From positions 679,324 through 743,323 of the forward strand of contig MZZL01000405.1 in NCBI GenBank assembly GCA_002749535.1: a DNA stretch of 64,000 nt, in the 5' to 3' direction. The notes under the pieces were generated by a model. It saw only the letters and a list, made by a program, of their open reading frames with translations, had not been told where the DNA came from and did no database searches. This document shows positions 55,927 through 64,000 of the stretch, in pieces. This stretch comes from Apophysomyces variabilis. Its lineage: Eukaryota > Mucoromycota > Mucoromycetes > Mucorales > Mucoraceae. The translations under genes were made by a program, and so were the position numbers. Positions within the stretch are counted from its first letter, which is position 1, and every line of letters starts with the position of its first letter.

Positions 55927-57989
55927 TCCATTTTTATCTTAAATTTCCCTCAGATTTCACAGTACTAAGTGATCTGTAATTGCATTCTATAATGAAGAGG
56001 TTTCTCCATAGCAGATCATAGAAGCTCGGTATTGTTCATTGTATTAAGGAACTGAGTTAAGATTGCTTAATCCCGTATTATATAAGTCCGTGTTTAAAGT
56101 CCATCTTCCCTATTTAGATATAATCGGAGTAGTGAGAGTATCCATTAAAGCTATAGATACGACACATATCAGCAATTTGTTTGATAATTCTATCTAATGA
56201 TTCAAATAATATCTCAGGTGTTTGACATTCACGTTACCTTAACAGAATTTACTAACTAAACCTTTTCAGTTTTCTACTCAGAATAGTCATTATCTTGCTC
56301 GCTGACAGTGACAGCTTTTCAGCTTGAAGTATTTGGGAGCGAAATAAAGATGAAGGAATCAAAAGAATACTTTGAGACTCTTGGATATCGTTTTATTCAA
56401 AAAGTCAATTCCTGGTTTTACCAATCTCTACTACAAATATTTATACTGTCTGGATGCTTACTCAGATATCTTATTAATCAGAGGATGCGTAAACTCTGAG
56501 TAATCATGGTGGATTGATAATGATTGATAATAAGCGATTGTCAAGATGTTATTGTCTATCTGAGTTTGAATGAGAGAATTCAGGGACGATGACAAATCAC
56601 TATGTTCATGCTAAGATTGCAATCATTGTAATTGTCTTGTCACACCAATTATAAGATAGAGAGACTATATCAGAAGTTTGTGTAACGCCGCAATGATTGC
56701 TTTATTAGAGGAAACAAGGTGATAGCTAAATGCGTATGATCGTTACATAATAAAAATATGTCAAAAACAACACAGCTTTTGATAGCATCGAGCACGTATG
56801 TAGCGGTAGGTATGATCCTGATGCTTCTTTAACTTAGATACTGCGAGACATTTAAACGTATTATCTTCGCTAGCTGACAGAGAGTCCTACTGCAAGAAGC
56901 TCGACAGATCTTTGGAGCATTTTGCTGCTGGAATGATGGAGAGCTCAATCATATTCCATTTTCTGTATCTCTTTGCTAGGGAGAAAATTATAGGAGATTT
57001 AAGTGTACGACTGTGAAGAAGGGTTGGTGCTATGTTTATTTCTGTTGAATATGGAAGTAGACAATAAGATAAAAAACCAGTGATTAACCAGAATAAAAAA
57101 AGTATTGATCAATTTTTATTTCTCTTAACGATTATTTATATTAAATGTAAACACCTTTCAACTGAGATCATAAAACTTTTCATGAGGCTTATTCTTGATA
57201 ATGCAAGATCAAATAATAGAACGAATTAGATGTCCTCGATACAACAATAGTTTCCAAGAAAATAATACAAGATCAGATCCATTGATTGTATGCATCTAAA
57301 ACTCAGTTGCATGATAGTAATCAGTACATCTGTTAAATATCTTAATTCATAATCCGCTCAGTTGCCACTAAGTGACAAGCTGAAATCGAATATTGACAGT
57401 TGTTGATTCATACATAGTTAATCATTAATCCATCAGGTATGAATACAACAATTTCTCCATTGAAGCACATACCCTCTATCGATTGATGGACACGGCTGTT
57501 GAAAATCTTATATGTATTCGTCATCTGCTTGTTTTCTGCTTCTTGTATAGGTACCCAGGTTTGTTACGATGCGGCCTATTGCAAACTATGCGCTCAGGGG
57601 TAACGGACGAATAGTTGATCAAGCTCACTCAAAGATTGCTTAAGCTCTGTGTCACCATCGCTTTTTCTCGCCAACGCGCATGGTCGCCGTAGTCCTCTTT
57701 GTTGTACATTTTGCGGCCGCTTGTACAGCGGTTGTACTTGTTAAAATTGATGGCATATCATGCTTAGCTTCTTCTTTCACCGTGGACATACCAATGTATC
57801 GAGTTCATTAAGCCAGGCATACTGGTATCTCACATTGTTCGTGCAAGAGTTGCTATCCCTACTTTGTAAGAATTATTTTAATTGTTAGAAAACGTAGAAA
57901 ATGTCTCGCTTAAACAGATGTTGAAGTTCAATTTAAGCAAATCCATTGAAAGTAAGGGCTTTTTTACTGGTAATCAGAAACAAGAATAT
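55927..57989. other. Gene-free AT-rich stretch
   Basis: About 2 kb between the hAT element and the 3' end of CTR9 contain only short interrupted frames. No RNA or repeat was recognised. Confidence 0.4.
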
Positions 57990-60900
57990 CTATTCTTCAT
58001 CTGAATCTTCAATGAATTGTTTACTTCTGAAGACCTATACGAAGTGTCAGACATTGTTCGGTCTGAAATGTCTTAACGTACCTTCTTTCTCCCCCGTCGT
58101 GGTTCTTCCTCCACATCTTGTTCCACTTCCTCCTCTTCTTCTTCCTCATCTGGAGTTGCACGTTTCTTTGTCTTTCTTTCTACCTCTCCAACTTCACGTT
58201 CCAGATCTGCCATTCTTTTATTATCTTCATGTACTTTTTCCATAATTCGCCGTCTTTCTTCCTCTAGCCGTAACCTCGCTTCTTCCTGTTCCTGCAGACG
58301 TTCTTTCTCTTCTGCCGCCTTCCTCTCAGATTCTTCTCTGATGCGTCTCGCTATTTCTTCCATCTTTCTTTTTTCCTCGTCCGCATATTCTTTCTGCTCA
58401 ATCATTTTACGGTTCAACTGAGTGCGCAGAGTCTCTCCGTATCTCTCACGTTGCTCTGTGATTTTACGATCATAGAGTACAAATTCGCTTGCCGGAACAC
58501 TAACAAGCATGCGAAACGTACGCTGACTGCTCTCTAGTCCATCGATTGCACGTTGCATCAATTCTACCGTTCGTTCTTCCTTCGAAAGATCGGCAATCAG
58601 CTGTGCATACGACTGCTGTACGAGGGCTATATCATAAAGAGTGGACTTGTCGGAAGGTTGATTATGGAGTGCTTTCTGCGTATTCAACAGTGCACTGTAC
58701 ATGAGGTCTGGATTCTTTTCTGCTTTTGCTGATATGAACTGTGTGCGAGCCAGGCACAAAAGCAGGTTTGTATCAGGGTTGTTCTGAAATCTCCGAGCAG
58801 CTCTTTCATACTAAATATAGGATCAATACCTTCATCATTAGTGACATGCACATTTTAAGCATACCATAATAATAGCCTCCCGATATTGTTTCAATTCAAC
58901 ATGGCAATGTGCCAAATTTATAAATATAGAAGGGTTGTGATCCATAGTCTCTCGTACTTCATTCAGCAATTTCTTTGCTTGGCCGACTTCACCATTCTCG
59001 GCAAGGATAATAGCAAGTCCATTTGCAGCATACGAGTTCTTTGGATCACGTTTTAATGCCTGCGTATAGAAGTTGAGGGCGAGCTTATATGCGTCCTCGC
59101 GCTTAGAAAAGTGCACAATTAGAATGAATGATTGGTATTTGCAGATTACTCTTACTTGGCTTCGGTATTTCTCACTCTTCATCTCTCGCGCTGTTGCTGC
59201 ATGATAGTTACCAAGAGCGATGTGTGCATAGATATCGTTCTTATCGCATTCTTTTAAAACCTTTTCGTATGAGCGTTTACATAATTTTTCGTTAATCATC
59301 GCCTGCGCTTGGCCAATTAAAGTCCACGCAGTAGCGTTATTCGGATCTGAGTCGAACACCTCTTTATAGTATTCAATGGCTTGGGATGGATGTCCAAGCT
59401 CCTGCTCCATTAGCCCGAGGCGTAGATGCGCTATAAATTGGGTAAATGGCTGATATATACTGACGTGTAGCGCTGTACTCACCATCGTGATATGCAGGAT
59501 AATCTGCACATATTCTTTTGTATATAGTCTTTGCTTTCTCCATATCACCTTGCTCTTCATATAATCTAGCGAGATTGTACGTCATAGTAATCTGTAAGCT
59601 TGCGGCACGGTTCTGCTGTTCCTTGTTATATTCCCCGATGCTTGATATCTTCTCACATTCCTCGATCGCCACATTGTAATAATTCTCCGCTTCATTCAGA
59701 TTACCTACAACAGTATCAATCAATGCAACTGTGCCTTCATATACAATAATCGCATACCAAGAGTATGGTGAGTAACTGCAATATTGTTGAGCAATTCAGG
59801 TTTCACTTGGTCATTAAGGTTCGTAGCTTTCCCGTTCGAATTATCCATAAGTTCCAGCGACCGTTCGTAAACTTAATTTTTGCATCGTTAGTACTGGTTG
59901 GCACAAAATTTTCTCCCTTACATCTCAACGACTGTGAATTCTGTTTATCCTCATGTAACTGGCCAACTTCAATAGCTAGCAAAGCATCATCGTCAAGCTT
60001 CTCAAGGACTTTGTTGAATAATGACAAAGCCTGCTCTTTCCGGTCTGCCATTGCATACAGAGATCCAAGAACCTATGAACGATGCTCAACCACGCAAGAA
60101 CTGATATTTGCTGCTTACCTTCATTATGTCAATCGACTTTGGTTGTAAATGATGAAGCTTTTCGAATATCGTAATCGCAACTTCATGTTCCCCTGAACCA
60201 TTGTTCGTTACATTAATGACTCCAACACTCATCCTAAACTTACCTCTTTGCAGATGCATCTGCCCTAACCCGCATTGGCCCAACACATGTTCTGGGTTTA
60301 ATTCAACACACTGTCTGTAGAATTTGAAAGCTTCATCGAATTGATGCTACATTTTCATTAACAAGTCAGTAACGAGACAACCGGAAAGTTAAAATATCCA
60401 CACCAGCTGATGATGACTTTTGGCAATGTGATATAATGCGTCTGCCTTCACAAAGTTACTTGTAGCTGAATCCAAGGCTCGTTTAGTGCATTGAAACGCC
60501 TGAAGTGAAAGAGTATAAGATCCTTTTGTAGCAGAAAAACTTAAACGATAATACCCACCTGTTCGAACTCGTTCGTCAAGAAAAAATGCGCTGCTAACAT
60601 ATTGAGGGCCACTGGATGAAGTTTGTCAGTACGATGTGCTTCTTGCATATGCTGTAGGCCATGTCGTAAAGCATTCTCTCGCCGCGACATGCTGATGTCC
60701 TCATTTTTGGATTCATTGAGCTCAATAATCGCCAGCATAATAAGTACCGTAGCGTTAGGTTTATCCTCCTTCGAACATCCACAAGCTTTTAGTATGGCTC
60801 GTTACTGTCATTTACCAGATCCTACCAATTCGAGGCAACGCTTTAGTGCAGCTTTTGCTTGGTCATACATCTGCAGCTGTGCAAAGCATTGAGCAATTCC

Positions 60901-61612
60901 TAGCCGTATTTCCACAGCTGCAAATTTTCCTCGAGAATAAACTAACGCTGATTGATATGTTTGAAGCGCTTGCTTGTACTGCCTCAAGTGATATTGAATT
61001 TTAGCTTTTCCTAATAAAGCGGGCGTACAGTTCGGCCGTCGTTCCAACACCATACTAAATGATCGGAACGCTTCGTTTATATCTCGTCGTAATAAGTACA
61101 AGTTGCCTTTCACGACAAAGGTTTGTTCGTATTGATTATGGATGCGATCTGCTTCGTTAATGAACTGAGTCGCCTCTTCCAAGTGTTGCTGCTTGGTGCC
61201 ACTATCTTTTGCTGCTTTCGCTAATCGCATGTGCAATGTCGCAATTAATGTCAGCAAAGGTAACTTTTGTCGCGGCTGTGTCAGTGGTGAATGACTAGCT
61301 AAATATCGCAGATGTCAATATCTAAGGTTGAAGATGCAAGCGCGTTACCCATCGCAAGCCCAGCTTGTAAGACAATCATGCTTTCTTTAATCTTGTGTTG
61401 CTCATAGTATTCCACCTGTTGAAGGCAATGATTAGATTTATTTCGCATTACGCTTAAGTTTTTCCTACCGCCAGTAATCGATAGTAATCTAGAGCCACGC
61501 CTTCTTGTCGAAAAATGTCTGTTAACTCAGTAGGATTGTTGGGTAGATCATTGCAGACGACCTCGAGAACCTGTTCTTGTTGCAGTGGAACCTCAATAGT
61601 TCGAAGTGCCAT
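57990..61612 (-). CDS. ctr9: CTR9, TPR subunit of the Paf1 transcription-elongation complex
   Basis: There are 14 exons on the minus strand: 61469-61612, 61349-61415, 60816-61298, 60559-60785, 60405-60499, 60244-60346, 60119-60192, 59922-60072, 59758-59871, 59483-59704, 59156-59430, 58865-59101, 58082-58810, 57990-58034. Tandem TPR motifs fill most of about 988 residues (for example GLGQMHLQRGEHEVAITIFE and ELLNNIAVTHHTLGNLNEAE), then a charged coiled coil and an acidic tail ending FIEDSDEE. CTR9 is the Paf1C scaffold, acting with Pol II in histone H2B ubiquitination and elongation. The start is MALRTIEVPLQ at 61610-61612. The fifth exon is 95 nt and breaks the frame: after IAK one A appears missing, so the expected SHHQL becomes out of frame. 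Either this allele is mutated, an assembly base is wrong, or a weak donor (AAA then GTCATC) is used. Confidence 0.9.
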
Positions 61613-62260
61613 TGCTGTACTTAGGAAACAGTGAGGTTCAGTTGCTCTCGTCTTGAATCCGCGAGTCACATCACCAGGAAGGAAAGATTGAGTCGGAGAG
61701 ACATTCCTTTTATAGAAATTGTCGAGGGCAATAAGGGTCGTTGATATCGTTCTTCAGACCACTTTTCTATCTTACGCTCTTGAAATAAACTGAAGATACG
61801 CTGTAGATATTAACTTAACTTAGTATGAACGTTAGTGAGAGCGTAGAGTAATATAGGAGGTTAGTTTGATTGATCAAGTGAACTGGTGGAGGAAATTATA
61901 AACTACTCTTTGAAGTGTATTTTTGCTTTCAGTGTTAAATCATGCATGGGATGAGGATGGATGTGCTTTCATGCATACTGAAGACAGAGAATAAGCGTTG
62001 CTTTGTCAAAGTTCAGTCCAGTAGTAGGTAGGTAGGTAAATTGATGACGGGCCAAAACAAAGTTTCCTATAGTCTCTATGTACTTTCCGATAGTCTTAAA
62101 AAGCTATCTATAAAACTATAATGGAATATATTCCCAACCAATATTCCAAATAATGCTTATTGGCAAAGTTTGTCTTCATACCTATAAGTGTACCAAAAAG
62201 GAATGGTCCATCTTTTTTCTTACTTCTTGGCCAAGATAGGTAATTCACAGCTTTCAACGT
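61613..62260. other. Promoter side of CTR9
   Basis: This is the upstream region of CTR9. It contains a short GTAG tandem near 62020. No other element was recognised before the inverted-repeat element. Confidence 0.4.
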
Positions 62261-62753
62261 ACAAGTTTTGGGATTTACCTCGGGCACTCCTCACCCAAAT
62301 TATTTTGCGCCGTTACCATAAACTAGACGCGGTTTGACATACTGACAAGTAACAATAGCAGAGAAAACCGGAGGGACAAACCACAGATAGCATCTCAGCA
62401 ACTGATGGAGCTCACTGGGCTATACAAAATGTAAACGGTAAGGATCAGGATGAAATAATAAAGGAATAGATTATCCAAGTTAATAACATTAAAAGAAAGA
62501 AACGACAATGGCATACATGGAAAATACAGGTAGAAATGCCAGAGAAGGTACCTTCTGCGGCATCCCTCTCTATCACACAGTATCTGTTTGCGCACTCCTT
62601 CTGCAATCAGTTGCAGTGACGCTAGCTGTGGTTTATTTCTCACCTTCTCTCTTACCATTCTTTCTGAATAATATGTCAAAAGACGTCCTAGCTTACCATA
62701 ACGCCGCTTAAATAATTTAGGGAGGAGTGCCCGAGGTAAATCCCCAAGTTTGT
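62261..62753. mobile_element. MITE-like element with about 45-bp terminal inverted repeats
   Basis: The left end (62261 to about 62310) and right end (about 62705-62753) are inverted copies that share the perfect core GGGATTTACCTCGGGCACTC plus three more bases and extend to AAATTATTT. Both ends are preceded by GTA when read inward, so a TA target duplication is possible, as in Tc1/mariner-type MITEs. The 490-bp interior has no intact gene. Confidence 0.7.
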
Positions 62754-62996
62754 TACTGTGATGCTCTGAGCTGACCGAACTTTAACAAATGGGCGACAGG
62801 GTGCAGAAACCGGTTAAGAACGTTCAACAGTTACTTTTCAACTTGCAATGAAGTGCAAACCTGCCATCCAAGCCGTTTGTTCAAACAGATCCGAGCCATG
62901 TACCTTCTTCCTTCAACTGTTTAACATAGGGAGGCATAGGGCCTTCGGCGGTTCAAGGTAATACTGTTATTGAACAATTTTTTACGCTATTCTAAA

Positions 62997-63032
62997 TACC
63001 GAAGTTGACGGAAGGAGGACGGAGGATGTGGT
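62997..63032 (+). repeat. 36-bp inverted repeat, outer copy, DIRS-type
   Basis: TACCGAAGTTGACGGAAGGA and the next 16 bases are the exact reverse complement of 63199-63234, with a 166-bp spacer. DIRS-type retrotransposons carry such inverted terminal and internal complementary repeats next to the tyrosine recombinase gene. Confidence 0.8.
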
Positions 63033-63107
63033 ATAGACCCTTCGGGCCGCGCTATTTTATTCGTAGTTTTAACTTTTCAATAAAAATAAAAAATATTTCC
63101 TATCCTA

Positions 63108-64000
63108 CTACTCTAGATTCTTTCGCCAAGCAATGCGATTTTCTATGGTTTTATCTTGGGAGGGAAAGTTTACTGTGTTCGAACTTGGGCCGGGATCCAC
63201 CACATCCTCCGTCCTCCTTCCGTCAACTTCGGTATTGTATGTCGTACCTAACACAATCCCCGTTGACTCCACTCGGACATCGGATGTGGTAATTTCTTCC
63301 GTATCGCCAGAGAAAATCGTGTTGACAATGTGTGTGCTTGCATGTACTTGGTGGATTGGTTTAAAATAAAATTTTTCAAAAGTCAAAGCTGCTATGCTCC
63401 AGCCAGCGTGTTTCTTCACCTCAGAAACTTCCAGACCTATTTGAATTGCCTTCGTGCTGACCGCTGAACGGACTGAATGGGCTGTGTAAATTGTGACATC
63501 AATTCCTGCTGACGCCATCGTCTCCTTCACTAGATTTCCAACTGAAACTTCACTGAGTGGGTGAACCTTATCTTGCTCGTTGATATGCGCTAGGAAAACT
63601 GCGTGGTCCTCCGGGAGTCTCGAGCGTAAATGTTTCGTTCTTTCAATAAATGCTTGTAGTGTTCTTGACGGACACAAATCTGGTCTTGTAGTCATCCCGA
63701 TTCTAGACATTTTCCATTGGGCCTCCTTGGGTTCTCGAATATATAGCTCGATACCCTGTAATTGTTTCACGCTATCAAACTTGAAGTGTATATCTCTATA
63801 TTGGAGAGCTCCAATATCCGATCTGGGCCGCCACATTGTTGCGATGCACAACAAAACTATTGTCTTCCGTTATAACTTGTCTAAAGAAAGTGCTTGATTG
63901 TCTTGAAGATGTTCCGCGATATATCGAATAAGTATGTCGACATCCCAGGTCTCTACTTGTTGTGTCGAGGGTAAAGTAACCTCACTCTTTGCTTTTGCCT
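63108..64000 (-). pseudogene. DIRS/Crypton-type tyrosine recombinase, broken and cut by the window end
   Basis: The minus-strand frame ends with TAG at 63108-63110 and can be followed to the window edge. It shows the tyrosine-recombinase fold: WRPRSDIGAL supplies the first catalytic Arg, TAHSVRSAVSTKA the His-x-x-Arg pair, KKHAGWS the next His, and FEKFYFKP the nucleophilic Tyr. Beyond it is a polar tail of about 75 residues containing one arm of the 36-bp inverted repeat. Upstream of MLCIATMWRPR an in-frame TAA at 63870-63872 interrupts the protein between DKL and RKT. The inverted repeats favour a DIRS-like retrotransposon over a Crypton. The reverse transcriptase, if present, would lie to the right of the window. 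Confidence 0.8.
63199..63234 (-). repeat. 36-bp inverted repeat, inner copy, DIRS-type
   Basis: It is the perfect reverse complement of 62997-63032 and lies inside the 3' part of the recombinase frame. Its perfection contrasts with the stop codon in the gene. Confidence 0.8.

Noticed and set aside
1..64000. CRISPR arrays, bacterial operons, rRNA genes, riboswitches
   Set aside because: None seen; gene structure and splicing are eukaryotic throughout.

Overview
This window looks like chromosomal DNA of an early-diverging filamentous fungus, most likely Mucoromycotina. The protein-coding genes are typical fungal housekeeping genes with many short GT-AG introns (about 45-110 nt). Examples are a mitochondrial-type arginine-specific carbamoyl-phosphate synthase, a Met30/SconB-like F-box protein, a Reg1-like PP1 regulator and a Tea4/Bud14-like SH3 protein. 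The mobile elements (a decayed Fanzor/TnpB-like gene, a DIRS-type tyrosine recombinase, Tc1/mariner, hAT and Ty3/gypsy) also fit Mucoromycotina. The lineage is inferred from gene content; no rRNA marker is present. All exon coordinates below were worked out by hand from splice consensus, reading-frame continuity and remembered family conservation.

Layout, left to right. At 0.4-7.7 kb are a small CxxC-rich protein (-), the RNA polymerase II assembly factor RPAP1 (-, one long exon) and a small unknown protein (-). At about 8.3-9.4 kb are decayed remains of a Fanzor/OrfB-type RNA-guided nuclease gene (-). At 11.5-20.4 kb are a Reg1-like PP1 regulatory subunit (+), the mitochondrial CPSase large subunit (-, 4 exons) and a TBC Rab-GAP (+, 10 exons). 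The CPSase and TBC genes share an intergenic region with a cluster of Gcn4/CPC1-type sites. At 21.5-28.7 kb are MBF1 (+), a leucine-rich-repeat protein (+), a Tc1/mariner remnant, a candidate small spliced gene and ribosomal protein eL19 (+, start codon split by an intron). At 29.7-40.5 kb are a PTC7-like PP2C phosphatase, a HYPK homologue (with a GC-AG intron), a Tea4/Bud14-like SH3/Ras-association scaffold, an ARMT1/DUF89 phosphatase (all +) and a Met30/SconB-like F-box/WD40 protein (-).

From about 40.5 to 57.9 kb no host protein gene is visible and the DNA is rich in repeats. It holds degenerate coding fragments, a foldback element built of nested inverted repeats, a complete Ty3/gypsy retrotransposon with near-identical LTRs lying 18 bp from the 3' end of a tRNA-Thr(AGU) gene, and a hAT transposase gene with two frameshifts. 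At 58.0-61.6 kb is CTR9 of the Paf1 complex (-, 14 exons), which carries an apparent 1-nt deletion. The right end holds a short element with about 45-bp terminal inverted repeats (62.26-62.75 kb) and the end of a DIRS-like tyrosine-recombinase element that runs off the window.

The host genes do not form an operon-like unit. Two themes recur: transcription (RPAP1, MBF1, CTR9) and phosphatase or ubiquitin control (Reg1-like, PTC7, Tea4/Bud14-like, ARMT1, Met30-like). The more unusual signals are the Fanzor remnant, the tRNA-proximal gypsy insertion, the nested foldback with four Gcn4-like sites, the broken frame in CTR9, and the Gcn4-site cluster upstream of the arginine CPSase.
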